DNA of 64,000 nt from Ureibacillus massiliensis 4400831 = CIP 108448 = CCUG 49529 (lineage in GTDB: Bacteria > Bacillota > Bacilli > Bacillales_A > Planococcaceae), in assembly GCF_000772965.1 (NCBI RefSeq), contig NZ_JPVQ01000012.1, positions 37,406-101,405 on the forward strand. The letters run 5' to 3'. The first letter of the stretch is position 1. Every line of letters starts with the position of its first letter. Shown one piece after another: positions 27,467 to 36,908 of the stretch. The translations under genes were made by a program, and so were the position numbers. The notes under the pieces were generated by a model. The model had not been told where the DNA came from and ran no database searches. It saw only the letters and a program-made list of their open reading frames with translations.

Positions 27467-29101
27467 TTAATATGGATCTGCATCCTGAGATTTGTTAATC
27501 GCATCTTCTACAGCTTTAGATGGATTTTTTGTACCAAGTGGATGTGGATGGAATTCTTGGCCAAATTCTTCTTTATTGTTCATGGATTTAGCTTTTTCAG
27601 CAAGTCCCTCTCTTAGACGTCGACCATATTCTTCATCGGCTTCATCAGCGAGAGCCATCATTTTATCTTGAATATCCTTTGGACAAATTGCTAGGTCGTT
27701 TACTAAGTTGTTAATAAGCTCATCTTTCTCCCATTGCTCAAAGCCGCGATATGTTTCTCCAGCCTGTTTCGTATTATCATTACGATCAATGGATGCGCGA
27801 ACTAAATTTCCTTCTATATGGGGCGTGTATTCTTTACCAGTTTGCTCTGCTTCTGTTAAACCTCCCATACTAGATGGTTCATAGTTTACGTGTAGATTTT
27901 GACCTGGTGCCTTATCGTTATAATAACGAAGCTGCCCACCTTCTTGATTTGTAGCGACGCGTTTTTTCGCAGCATTAATTGGAAGCTGTAAATAGTTTGC
28001 ACCTACACGATAACGTTGTGTATCCGAATAGGAGAATGTTCTTCCTTGTAGCATTTTATCATCGGAGAAGTCTAACCCATCTACTAAAACGCCTGTACCG
28101 AATGCAGATTGTTCAACTTCATTAAAATAATTTTCCGGGTTTTTATTTAATACCATTCGTCCGACAGGAAGCCAAGGGAATTTATCATTTGGCCAAAGCT
28201 TTGTGTCATCTAATGGGTCAAAATCTAGCTCTGGATGAGGTCCATCTTCCATGATTTGAACAAACAGCTCCCACTCAGGATAATCTCCTCGTTCAATTGC
28301 TTCGTACAAATCTTGTGTTGCATGGTTAAAGTTTTTCCCTTGAATTTCCTCAGCTTCTTTTACTGTTAAATTTTTAATTCCTTGCTTTGGCTCCCAATGG
28401 TACTTTACAAGAACGGCTTTACCTTCTTGGTTTACCCATTTATATGTGTTAACCCCAGAACCTTGCATCATTCGATAGTTTGCAGGGATTCCCCATGGAG
28501 AATAAACGAGCGTAACCATATGGAATGATTCAGGAGAATTTGCACAGAAGTCAAAGAAACGACGGGCATCCTGAATGTTTGTTACAGGATCTGGTCTAAA
28601 TGCATGAATCATATCGGGGAATTTCATCGCATCTCGGATGAAGAATATTTTTAAATTGTTACCAACTAAGTCCCAGTTTCCATCTTCTGTATAAAACTTT
28701 ACTGCAAAGCCACGTGGATCACGTACTGTTTCTGGAGAATGTAAGCCGTGAACAACAGTAGAGAAACGTACAAAAACAGGTGTTTGTTTACCCTTTTCTT
28801 GGAATAGTTTTGCACGAGTATATTTTGATGCAGGTTCATCTCCAACTGTACCGTATGCTTCAAAGTACCCATGAGCACCTGCACCACGGGCATGAACGAT
28901 TCTTTCAGGAACTTTTTCGCGATCAAAGTGACTAATTTTTTCAATAAAATCGTAGTTTTCTAATGTGGCAGGACCTCGGTTTCCAACGGTACGAATATTT
29001 TGATTGTTCGTAATAGGATGGCCCTGTCTATTCGTCAGTGTGTTGTCATTTTCAATATTTGTTTCATAATTTCCTTGGCCTGATGGATCATTTGTTGTCA
29101 T
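27467..29101 (-). CDS. katX: KatX-type heme catalase
   Basis: A 544-residue monofunctional catalase. Its length matches the spore catalase KatX (about 547) rather than the vegetative KatA (483). Seen are the distal His region [15 protein letters not shown] (His at about 70), the distal Asn in [13 protein letters not shown] (usually GNNTP), and the proximal Tyr in [17 protein letters not shown]. The C-terminal tail has [25 protein letters not shown]. The [23 protein letters not shown] variant is also KatX-like. KatX protects germinating spores from peroxide. AAGGAGG precedes the ATG. I could not identify a SigF promoter with confidence. Confidence 0.85.
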   Translation of the reverse strand: MTTNDPSGQGNYETNIENDNTLTNRQGHPITNNQNIRTVGNRGPATLENYDFIEKISHFDREKVPERIVHARGAGAHGYFEAYGTVGDEPASKYTRAKLFQEKGKQTPVFVRFSTVVHGLHSPETVRDPRGFAVKFYTEDGNWDLVGNNLKIFFIRDAMKFPDMIHAFRPDPVTNIQDARRFFDFCANSPESFHMVTLVYSPWGIPANYRMMQGSGVNTYKWVNQEGKAVLVKYHWEPKQGIKNLTVKEAEEIQGKNFNHATQDLYEAIERGDYPEWELFVQIMEDGPHPELDFDPLDDTKLWPNDKFPWLPVGRMVLNKNPENYFNEVEQSAFGTGVLVDGLDFSDDKMLQGRTFSYSDTQRYRVGANYLQLPINAAKKRVATNQEGGQLRYYNDKAPGQNLHVNYEPSSMGGLTEAEQTGKEYTPHIEGNLVRASIDRNDNTKQAGETYRGFEQWEKDELINNLVNDLAICPKDIQDKMMALADEADEEYGRRLREGLAEKAKSMNNKEEFGQEFHPHPLGTKNPSKAVEDAINKSQDADPY

Positions 29102-29188
29102 AGGAATCCTCCTTATTTTCAGTTAAACACTTCCCTTAAAATCTTTTCCCATTTGAACGAATCGTAATCATAGGCAAGGAAGTTTAAT

Positions 29189-29220
29189 AAAAAATTGCCA
29201 CGCGATATGCCTGGCAATTT
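29189..29220 (-). terminator. terminator of the RNase J gene
   Basis: On the minus strand AAATTGCCAGGC and GCGTGGCAATTT pair and are followed by TTTATT, 40 bases past the stop codon. Confidence 0.8.
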
Positions 29221-29260
29221 GAAAGGAATGACTTTTAATCTTCACTATGCAATTTTAAGT

Positions 29261-30925
29261 TTAAATTGCAATGATAATCGGTAATATCATTGGTTTTTTA
29301 TTCGTTTGTTCGAAAACAAAGGTACCTACTTCTTTTTTAATAGCGCGTTTCATTCCCATAATATTTGCATCTTTGAAAGGGTCGATTGTTCTCTTTACTA
29401 CCTCATTAATATTTGTTAAAAGTTCTTCAGAGTTTTTTGCATAGACAAAGCCACGAGAAATGCTATCAGGATCGGATATTCGATTCCCATTTTCTTTACT
29501 TATGGAGACAACGATAACGAGCATTCCTTCCTCAGACAATTGTTTACGATCTCGTAAAACAATATCGCCCACTTCATCTGCACCAGCATTATCAACATAC
29601 GTATCACCAGCAGTTACTTTTCTTGTTTGACGCGCTTCCCCATGCTGAACATCTACAACATCGCCATTACGAATAATAAAAGTGTGTCCTTTTTCAACAC
29701 CTACTGCTTCGGCAAGCTTCTTATGAAGATGTAGCATACGGTATTCCCCATGTATTGGAATGAAATATTTAGGCTTCATTAATGAAATCATCCATTTTAA
29801 ATCTTCCTGATAACCGTGGCCAGATACGTGCATGCCAGTTATTGTCGAAGAACCATAGATGACATTTGCACCAAGTTGAAATAAGTTATCGACAATTTTA
29901 GAGACATCTTTTTCATTTCCGGGAATTGGTGATGCGGCAAAAATCACAGTATCATTTTGTAGAACTTTGACATCTCGATTACTATTTGTAGAAAGCCTAG
30001 AAAGCGCGGCTAACGGTTCCCCTTGACTTCCCGTACATAGGACAACAACTCTTTCAGGTGGAAGCTGTCTCACATCCCGAGCATCAACAAGCATCCAATC
30101 AGGAATATCAAGATATCCCCTTTGTCTTGCGACAGATACAACATTTACCATGCTTCGGCCTAATAAAGCTAACTTTCGATTTGTCTTTTTGCAAGCTTCG
30201 ACAATTTGCTGAACTCGGTTTACATTGGAAGCGAATGTCGAAATAATGACCTTTCCTGTAGCGCTATAAAAGGCTTCTTCGATGTGCTTTCCGACTTCTT
30301 TCTCTGATGGAGTAGAACCGGGTCTTTCGGCGTTTGTACTTTCAGATATTAAAAGTAATATTCCATCTTCACCGATTTTCGCCATTTTATGAATATCAGA
30401 ATATTGATCATTTACTGGTGTTAAATCAAATTTGAAATCGCCTGTATGAACGATCTTTCCTTCGGGTGTATCAAATAAAATTCCCAAGCAATCAGGAATA
30501 CTATGACTTGTTCGAAAGAAGCTTACTTGAATATTTCCAAAATCTAATGTTGAATTTGAATTAATTTCAATTAAAGTAGATTCTCGTAAAATCTTATGTT
30601 CCTTTAGTTTTAATTCAATCAACCCGAGGGTGAAGCGTGTTGCGTAGACTGGAACATTTAATTTTTTCAAAAAATATGGTATACCTCCAATATGATCTTC
30701 ATGGCCATGGGTTACTACTAATCCTCTAATTTTATGTTTGTTCTCGTGTAAATAAGAAATATCAGGAATGATTAAATCAATACCAAGTAATGATTGATCT
30801 GCAAACTTTGCGCCGCAGTCGATAATAACTAAATCATCTCCATATTCAATAACGTACATATTCTTACCAATTTCATTGATGCCGCCTAATGCAAATACAG
30901 ATAATAAACTACCTCTTTCCGACAA
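29261..30925 (-). CDS. ribonuclease J family protein
   Basis: A 554-residue metallo-beta-lactamase/beta-CASP ribonuclease with the full RNase J length. The metal motif THGHEDHIGG (about 72-81) is intact, as in active J1 and unlike the degenerate J2. FFRTSHSIPD, VHTGDFKFD and the C-terminal SHGYQEDLK.../IPIHGEYRM pair are also present. Sequence blocks mix J1 and J2 features (SESTNAERPG is J2-like), so this may be an extra paralogue rather than the housekeeping J1. Such enzymes process and degrade mRNA with 5'-exo and endo activity. The start is TTG after GAGGGAGAG. It is monocistronic. Confidence 0.88.
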   Translation of the reverse strand: MSERGSLLSVFALGGINEIGKNMYVIEYGDDLVIIDCGAKFADQSLLGIDLIIPDISYLHENKHKIRGLVVTHGHEDHIGGIPYFLKKLNVPVYATRFTLGLIELKLKEHKILRESTLIEINSNSTLDFGNIQVSFFRTSHSIPDCLGILFDTPEGKIVHTGDFKFDLTPVNDQYSDIHKMAKIGEDGILLLISESTNAERPGSTPSEKEVGKHIEEAFYSATGKVIISTFASNVNRVQQIVEACKKTNRKLALLGRSMVNVVSVARQRGYLDIPDWMLVDARDVRQLPPERVVVLCTGSQGEPLAALSRLSTNSNRDVKVLQNDTVIFAASPIPGNEKDVSKIVDNLFQLGANVIYGSSTITGMHVSGHGYQEDLKWMISLMKPKYFIPIHGEYRMLHLHKKLAEAVGVEKGHTFIIRNGDVVDVQHGEARQTRKVTAGDTYVDNAGADEVGDIVLRDRKQLSEEGMLVIVVSISKENGNRISDPDSISRGFVYAKNSEELLTNINEVVKRTIDPFKDANIMGMKRAIKKEVGTFVFEQTNKKPMILPIIIAI

Positions 30926-31170
30926 ATTCTCTCCCTCATTTCAATAACAACTTTAATAATGATAAGTATTTAAGCTACAACAATTAATAGTATAGCTATT
31001 CATGAAAAGTCCTATACGAGTTATATAGAAGAGACAAATTTTGAAATAGTAATCTATCATCATCTTTATTTTTTCTATTAAATCATCAAACTTAAGTATG
31101 AAAAACGATTTTTATGAATATGTTTTAAATAACTAATGTTGTTGTAAATGACAGATAGAGGTGAATGGAA

Positions 31171-31872
31171 TTGAAAATGTTTATGATTGGATATATATTC
31201 CTTCTAGCAATTGCGTTTTTTGTATTAGCTTTTTTTCTAGGCTCCACCCTAATGGTCGGCTCCTATATTTTGATGGCAATATTGATGTTTGCTTGGGGAT
31301 GTATAGAATTGAAAAAAGAGCGTGATAGAAGAAAAGAAGAAGACCTGGAAGAAACAGAAGACTTTTTAAATGTAATTCCACATACAAAAAAAACGGTTTC
31401 TGAGGATTTATTGAATGCATTATTAATAGATGAAAACAATAATACCTTTTATGTGGCAAAGAGAGAATATATCGACGAGAGTTTTATATATAAAGCATAC
31501 GATTTCTCGAAGCTTCTTGAAGTCGCGATTTTAGAAAACGGTAAAGTGAAGTATCTTTTCCCGAAAGATGGCACTATCGGTGGGAATGTTAGCGATAGTG
31601 TTCGACATTTAAAGGATGAAGAAGATATAGAATCAGAGGATAAAGAAGAGACAAATCTAGAAGAGATAAAAAAATTGAAACTAAAGATTGTAGTAGATGA
31701 CATTTCAAATCATTCTATTGAATATACGTTTTTGGAAAAAGAAGATGCTATTGACAAAGATAGTGATGAGTACAAGGATCTTTATAAAGAATGCACAAAC
31801 TGGTCACAAATGATCAGCCTTATTATTAATCAATATAAACATGAAAAACGGTTAATTGGTCCTTGGTTTTAA
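31171..31872 (+). CDS. hypothetical membrane protein
   Basis: A 233-residue protein with two close hydrophobic segments at the N-terminus (about residues 3-22 and 25-42), a charged stretch (KKERDRRKEEDLEETED), and a soluble C-terminal domain. That domain has alternating hydrophobic strands (NNTFYVAKREYIDESFIYKAYDF...LLEVAILENGKVKYLFP), an acidic linker, and a last block ending KRLIGPWF. I do not recognise the family. The TTG at 31171 has AGAGGTG 7 bases upstream. The ATG six bases earlier is too close to that site. Confidence 0.6.
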   Translation: MKMFMIGYIFLLAIAFFVLAFFLGSTLMVGSYILMAILMFAWGCIELKKERDRRKEEDLEETEDFLNVIPHTKKTVSEDLLNALLIDENNNTFYVAKREYIDESFIYKAYDFSKLLEVAILENGKVKYLFPKDGTIGGNVSDSVRHLKDEEDIESEDKEETNLEEIKKLKLKIVVDDISNHSIEYTFLEKEDAIDKDSDEYKDLYKECTNWSQMISLIINQYKHEKRLIGPWF

Positions 31873-31907
31873 AAGTCTGTAACGAAAAAATCATGAACAA
31901 CTTACTT

Positions 31908-31938
31908 AGCACCTCCATATTTTATAAATGGAGGTGCT
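31908..31938 (+). promoter_or_regulatory. hairpin that sequesters the yunC ribosome binding site
   Basis: AGCACCTCCAT (31908-31918) and ATGGAGGTGCT (31928-31938) are perfect 11-bp complements with a 9-base loop. The second arm contains GGAGGTG, the only ribosome binding site for the downstream gene. No T run follows, so it is not a typical terminator. The structure would block initiation unless opened. Confidence 0.6.
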
Positions 31939-31941
31939 GTA

Positions 31942-32247
31942 TTGATGATTTCAACAGAAACATTAAATATTCAAGGTCATATATTTACAGCAGTAACGGT
32001 GTACTTACCAAAAACTACACTTTTAACGATTTCTAATGACATTGGATACATTATGTGTGGTGCTTTGGATGTTGGATTACTTAATAGTCGATTAGCAGAT
32101 CGGAGAATTGTTGCTGGTCGTGCAGTTGGTGTGAAAACAATTGATGAATTGTTGAAAGCGCCACTTGAGTCAGTCACTTATGAAGCAGAGAAATTAGGGA
32201 TTGTAAAAGGTATGATTGGTGAAGAAGCATTATTAAAAATGATTTAA
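31942..32247 (+). CDS. yunC: YunC-family protein (DUF1805)
   Basis: A 101-residue DUF1805 protein with the same length and features as B. subtilis YunC, including the central GYIMCGALDVGLLNSRLADRRIVAGRAVGVKTIDELL block in outline. The fold is small alpha/beta and structures are known, but the function is not established. Initiation can be at TTG 31942 or the adjacent ATG 31945, both served by GGAGG at 31930-31934. It is separated from the upstream hypothetical gene by a hairpin that covers the ribosome binding site. Confidence 0.85.
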   Translation: MMISTETLNIQGHIFTAVTVYLPKTTLLTISNDIGYIMCGALDVGLLNSRLADRRIVAGRAVGVKTIDELLKAPLESVTYEAEKLGIVKGMIGEEALLKMI

Positions 32248-32261
32248 TTTTTACCTTTGGG

Positions 32262-32297
32262 TGGCGAACATGTTGGATTAACATATTCGCCATTTTT
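32262..32297 (+). terminator. terminator of yunC
   Basis: GTGGCGAACATGTT and AACATATTCGCCAT form a long stem followed by six T residues. Confidence 0.85.
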
Positions 32298-32321
32298 TAT
32301 TTTAAAAAAACTGGAAAGTTG

Positions 32322-32351
32322 ATGACATAATTAGTAGAATTTTGATATAAT
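32322..32351 (+). promoter_or_regulatory. SigA promoter of the binding-protein/GGDEF-EAL operon
   Basis: ATGACA and TATAAT are 18 bases apart, and TG sits one base before the -10 (TGATATAAT). Transcription would start near 32358, leaving a leader of about 200 bases before the TTG at 32556. I do not recognise a known riboswitch in that leader. Confidence 0.6.
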
Positions 32352-32555
32352 TAGGAAAAATATAACATTTGATAATATGTGTATATTAGGGATGCATACG
32401 AATTATAACTTCAGAACGAGTAATTAAGAGTAGGTGTAACAACTACTAAAGTACCGAAGTATGTCGAAATAATGAATAATATGCAACTAATTAACAGTAT
32501 ATTTACATTAATTTAGTATGATGTTATCAAATGCTGTGTTCTGGGGTGAACATTA

Positions 32556-33443
32556 TTGAGGAAAAGTTCTTTTTTAGTAGTTATTTTAGTAATTTTAAAT
32601 AGTTTTTTAGTTGGTTGTAGTACTGAATCAGAAAAATTAACAATCGGTATGATACCTGTAAGAGATGCAGAGGAGATGAAATCGGAATTCGAACCGATAG
32701 AACTTTATTTAGAGAAACATCTCGATAAAGAAATCGAAGTATACATAACTGATAATTATGCTGGTTTAGTAGAAGGTATGAAGGATGGCGTTATTGATAT
32801 TGGTTGGTTTGGCGCATTTTCATTTATTGCTGCAGAAAGTCAGATAGATTTAACCCCATTAGTTGTGCAGGAAAGAAGAGAAACAGGACTTTACTATCAA
32901 TCTTACATCATCACTAGGAATGATTCGAGCATCGAAACACTAGAAGATTTAGAAGACAAATCCTTTGCATTTGTAGACCCAGGATCTACATCAGGCTTTG
33001 TTCTACCTTATGCATTATTAAAAAGTAGAAATATTGATATTGAAAGTTATTTTAGTAACATCATCTATTCAGGAACACATGATCAAGTACCAGAAGATAT
33101 TTTAAGTGGTAAAGTTGAGGCAGGTGCAATAAGCAGCATTCAATTTGACAAATTAGAAGCTGATGGAAAATTAATAAAAGATGATTTTAAAATAATATGG
33201 CATTCAGATCATATTCCAGGCTCTCCTTATGTAGCAAGAACGGATTTGGATAGAGGAGTAAAAGAAGGATTTATTGAATCAATGTTAAATATACATGAAG
33301 AAATACCGAATGAATTACATAAATTTGATGCATCTATCGAGAGATATGTTGAAGTAGATAATAACATCTATCATTCAATTAGAAATATTGCCACTATTCT
33401 TGGGAAAGATTATATGTACGAATATTTCTTAAAGGGTGAATGA
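32556..33443 (+). CDS. PhnD-like phosphate/phosphonate-type substrate-binding lipoprotein
   Basis: A 295-residue PhnD-family periplasmic-type binding protein with a lipoprotein signal (FLVGC, Cys at residue 21). It has LTIGMIPVRDAEEMKSEFEP, MKDGVIDIGWFGAFSFIAA and FVDPGSTSGFVLP, the recurring blocks of phosphonate/phosphite binding proteins. No permease or ATPase gene is beside it. It is instead followed after 25 bases by a membrane GGDEF-EAL protein, which suggests it works as the ligand sensor for that enzyme. The start is TTG with GGGGTGA upstream. The ligand is not readable from sequence. Confidence 0.85.
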   Translation: MRKSSFLVVILVILNSFLVGCSTESEKLTIGMIPVRDAEEMKSEFEPIELYLEKHLDKEIEVYITDNYAGLVEGMKDGVIDIGWFGAFSFIAAESQIDLTPLVVQERRETGLYYQSYIITRNDSSIETLEDLEDKSFAFVDPGSTSGFVLPYALLKSRNIDIESYFSNIIYSGTHDQVPEDILSGKVEAGAISSIQFDKLEADGKLIKDDFKIIWHSDHIPGSPYVARTDLDRGVKEGFIESMLNIHEEIPNELHKFDASIERYVEVDNNIYHSIRNIATILGKDYMYEYFLKGE

Positions 33444-33468
33444 TATATTGTGAAGGTGAGTGAACCTT

Positions 33469-35922
33469 TTGGGAACAAAAAGTGTAAAATTTTGGGCCAT
33501 TCTTTTTATATTAATCATGTGCTTAACGACCATGACATTATTTGGCTTCATTTCTTCGCAAAATCTAAAACAAAGTATAGATATACAATATAAACAGGAA
33601 TCTGAAGCTGTATTGAATCAAACTGTCACATCCTTTGAAAATTCATTTTCGACAATCGAAAACTCTCTTATACAATTAGGTAGAACGTTAAACATACAAT
33701 CTGCCTCTAATAATGAAAATATAAGTCTATTTTTTAATACATACCAAAGTATTTTACCACCTAGTAGCACCCTTGTTTATGGGGTGATTAACGGTAAGGT
33801 TTATCGTGGAGATAATAAAGAGGTAGCAAAAAGCTACAATCCTGCTGAAAGAGTATGGTATAAAGTTGCACTGGTAAATAAGGGAGAAGTAAATTGGACT
33901 GACCCATACTTAGATTACAGTACTCAAGAAATAGTTATTTCTGCTTCCCTTTATGTAAACGGTCCGAATATGGAAGGCATAATAGCCATTGATCTTAAAT
34001 TGTCTGAATTAAGCAATATCATTAGCAGTACGAATGTTGGGGAAAACGGTTTAGTTATGCTGCTAAATCAAAATGGTACGATTATTGCAAACAAAGATAA
34101 CTATTTAATTGGAGAAAATCTCTTTGGACAGCAGAGTAAACAGATGATAGAAAAATCAAGGGCAGAACATGTTCCTTATGTAATTGATAAGATACAATAT
34201 TTAGTTCATTCAGATAAAATTCAACAAAATGGTATGAGCATTGTTACAGCAGTGAATGATGAAGAGCTTAATCATAAGTTATTTCAAAGTTTAACACCGA
34301 TATTAATAGCTGGGATCTTTTGTATACTAGTTTTTAGTGTGATAGCTTACATCATGACATTAATTTGGATGAAGCCATTAAAGCGATTAGGAACATTAAT
34401 GAACCATGTTGAAAATGGGAACTACAACGTAAGGGCAAAAGTGAAAGAGTATCAAGAAGTAGCTCGTCTAGCAAAAGGGTTTAACAGTATGATTCATGCT
34501 ATTAATAAAAGAGACCGAGACTTAATTATATCGAATAAAGAACTGAAACAAACCGAGGAACAATTACGGACTAAATATGATGAACTAAAAGAATCACAAA
34601 GAATTTTAAAAGCTAGTGAAGAAAAGGTAAATCTTTTAGCTTCCCATGATTCGTTGACTGGACTATTAAATAGAAGAAGTTTAATCGAGTCTTTGGACAA
34701 ATCCTTAAAGCAGTATAAAAACGAACAAAAAGCAATTGTTTTTATCGATTTAGATAATTTTAAAATGATCAATGATACGTTAGGGCATTCCTTTGGTGAT
34801 AAATTAATAATCAAAGTAGCCAATTTATTAAAAACAATCTCTCCATTAAATAAACAAGTAGCACGTATTAGTGGTGATGAGTTTATATTAGTTATTCATG
34901 ATATTAAGACAGAGAGACAGGCAGAGGATATTGCGAAGGAAATTGTAAAGTTATTTGATACAAGCTTTGTCATTGATTCAAAAACTATAAATGTTACAGC
35001 TAGTATCGGTGTAGCGATATATCCACAACATGCAAAAACCTCTGAGGAACTTCTAAAAACTGCCGATATGGCAATGTATCGTGCAAAAGGTACGGGAAAG
35101 AATGGTTTCCGAATATTTGATTTGAGTATTAAGCGTGAAATTGATGAAAAATCTGAAATTGAAGCAGGCATAAGAAAAAGTCTTGAAACAAATGGTTTTG
35201 AATTACACTTTCAACCAATCTATCATACTGTTGAAAGAAAAATTACAAATATTGAGGCATTACTACGTGTGAAATCTGAAGAACTTTCTGAATTTGGTAC
35301 TTTAAAAATTATTCAAACTGCAGAAGTAACGGGGCAAATTATAGAAATTGATAAGTGGGTTTTGGAAAATGCATGTTTAGCAATAAAAAAGATTAATAAA
35401 CATATGTCTAAGCCACTCAATATTTCTGTGAACATATCACCTATTCATATTATGCAACAAGATTTTGTTCAGAATGTAAGTAGTATTGTGGAAGAAGCAG
35501 GCATCCCTCCTGAATGGATTGAAATTGAAATTACAGAAACGTCCTTGATGAAATCCTTTGATGTGAACCTGAAAAAGCTTGAAGAGTTAAAAGCACTGGG
35601 CATGTCAATCCATTTAGATGATTTTGGAACAGGTTATTCATCTTTAAGCTATTTAAATAGTTTACCGATTGATCGAGTAAAGATTGATAAAAGTTTTGTC
35701 GATGTAATGCTGCAATCAGAAAAGGAACGGAAAATTATCGAGACCATTATGAATCTCGCCCATAATATTGGTTTGCAGGTCGTTGCAGAAGGTGTTGAAA
35801 AACAAGAGCAATTTGAGATGCTCGTTCAAAATAATTGTATAATGATCCAAGGGTACTATATTAGCAAACCATTAAATTTTGAAAAAATTGTTATGATGCT
35901 AATAGAGCAGGATATATCTTAA
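33469..35922 (+). CDS. Cache-HAMP-GGDEF-EAL c-di-GMP signalling protein
   Basis: An 817-residue membrane protein. A TM segment (about 8-28) is followed by an extracellular Cache-type sensor (RVWYKVALVNKGEVNWTDPY), a second TM (about 276-300) and a HAMP domain. A short coiled coil then leads to a GGDEF domain with signature SGDEF near residue 470, and an EAL domain with NIEALLR, EITETSL, LDDFGTGYSSL, KIDKSFV and VVAEGVEKQ. SGDEF is a variant that can be active, and the EAL residues look intact, so it may make, degrade or switch c-di-GMP. TTG 33469 has GGTGA 9 bases upstream. The GTG at 33460 overlaps the ribosome binding site. It is likely co-transcribed with the PhnD-like gene. Confidence 0.9.
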   Translation: MGTKSVKFWAILFILIMCLTTMTLFGFISSQNLKQSIDIQYKQESEAVLNQTVTSFENSFSTIENSLIQLGRTLNIQSASNNENISLFFNTYQSILPPSSTLVYGVINGKVYRGDNKEVAKSYNPAERVWYKVALVNKGEVNWTDPYLDYSTQEIVISASLYVNGPNMEGIIAIDLKLSELSNIISSTNVGENGLVMLLNQNGTIIANKDNYLIGENLFGQQSKQMIEKSRAEHVPYVIDKIQYLVHSDKIQQNGMSIVTAVNDEELNHKLFQSLTPILIAGIFCILVFSVIAYIMTLIWMKPLKRLGTLMNHVENGNYNVRAKVKEYQEVARLAKGFNSMIHAINKRDRDLIISNKELKQTEEQLRTKYDELKESQRILKASEEKVNLLASHDSLTGLLNRRSLIESLDKSLKQYKNEQKAIVFIDLDNFKMINDTLGHSFGDKLIIKVANLLKTISPLNKQVARISGDEFILVIHDIKTERQAEDIAKEIVKLFDTSFVIDSKTINVTASIGVAIYPQHAKTSEELLKTADMAMYRAKGTGKNGFRIFDLSIKREIDEKSEIEAGIRKSLETNGFELHFQPIYHTVERKITNIEALLRVKSEELSEFGTLKIIQTAEVTGQIIEIDKWVLENACLAIKKINKHMSKPLNISVNISPIHIMQQDFVQNVSSIVEEAGIPPEWIEIEITETSLMKSFDVNLKKLEELKALGMSIHLDDFGTGYSSLSYLNSLPIDRVKIDKSFVDVMLQSEKERKIIETIMNLAHNIGLQVVAEGVEKQEQFEMLVQNNCIMIQGYYISKPLNFEKIVMMLIEQDIS

Positions 35923-36003
35923 AGGACTAAAACGTTACTATAAAATTAGTTATTTCGTTATAATATAATAGATAATGAAAAAATAATGAAAGAAGTGAAG
36001 TAT

Positions 36004-36846
36004 ATGATAAAAGTTACTTCTGATAGTACTTGTGACCTTTCGCCAGAGATATTAACTAACTATAATATATCGTTAATGCCATTACATGTTGTAATTGATG
36101 AGCAGGATTTCCGAGATGGTGTTGATATTACACCCGCTGACATTTTTAAATATGTTGGTGAACAGGGTAAGTCTTGTAAAACAACAGCGGTAAATACTTT
36201 TGAATATGATACCTTTTTTAAGGAAATGTCATCAAAATATGAGGCTGTCATACATATTTGCTTAGGCTCAGACTTTTCATCGAGCTACCAAAATGCAAAA
36301 ATTGCTTCTGAAAACTATAGCAATGTATACGTAATTGATTCTAATAATTTATCAACAGGAAGTGGACATATCGTTTACGAAGCTGCAATATTGGCGAAAG
36401 AAGGGTATCCGGTAGAAGTCATTTGTAGTAAATTAGAACAGTTAATTCCGAAAGTAGATGCAAGCTTTGTTATTGATAAAATGGACTATCTTCGTAAAGG
36501 TGGACGTTGTTCAGGTATGGAAGCTTTAGGAGCAACGATATTAAAAATAAAGCCTTCTATTGAAGTAGTTAACGGAAAAATGGCTGTTGGAAAAAAATAT
36601 CGTGGCAAGTTTGAACGTTGTCTGGATCAGTATGTAAAAGATCGTCTTGAAAATAATGAAAATGTAGATTATAGCCGATTATTTATTACCCATTCACATT
36701 GCTCGCCTGAGACTGTCGAAAGAGTAAAACAGACAATTCGCCAATATGCCGATTTTGATGAAATTATTGAGACAACTGCTGGATGTACGATTTCAACACA
36801 CTGCGGTCCAAATACATTAGGAATATTATATAAACGTAAAAACTAA
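36004..36846 (+). CDS. DegV-family fatty-acid-binding protein
   Basis: A 280-residue DegV-family protein with the opening IKVTSDSTCDLSPEI, DGVDITPADIF and CLGSDFSSSYQNAKIASE. The second-domain block SFVIDKMDYLRKGGRCS also fits. DegV proteins bind a fatty-acid chain, and FakB members present fatty acids to the kinase FakA. This one stands alone, so the FakB role is only possible. The ATG at 36004 aligns with the family start. The ATG at 35986 would add six residues. Confidence 0.88.
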   Translation: MIKVTSDSTCDLSPEILTNYNISLMPLHVVIDEQDFRDGVDITPADIFKYVGEQGKSCKTTAVNTFEYDTFFKEMSSKYEAVIHICLGSDFSSSYQNAKIASENYSNVYVIDSNNLSTGSGHIVYEAAILAKEGYPVEVICSKLEQLIPKVDASFVIDKMDYLRKGGRCSGMEALGATILKIKPSIEVVNGKMAVGKKYRGKFERCLDQYVKDRLENNENVDYSRLFITHSHCSPETVERVKQTIRQYADFDEIIETTAGCTISTHCGPNTLGILYKRKN

Positions 36847-36851
36847 AGTTC

Positions 36852-36887
36852 AGGAGATGACACACGTATGCTGTGGCATCTCCTTTT
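36852..36887 (+). terminator. terminator of the degV-like gene
   Basis: AGGAGATGACACA and TGTGGCATCTCCT pair with one mismatch and a 7-base loop, followed by TTT, six bases past the stop codon. Confidence 0.8.
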
Positions 36888-36908
36888 ATATGTAGAATTT
36901 AATATAAT

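Noticed and set aside
29189..29260. Possible small RNA between katX and the RNase J gene
   Set aside because: The structure is explained as the terminator of the RNase J gene. I see no separate promoter.
32352..32555. 200-base leader of the PhnD-like gene as a riboswitch
   Set aside because: I could not find conserved motifs of c-di-GMP, yybP-ykoY or other riboswitches, and no terminator-like stem is seen before the start.
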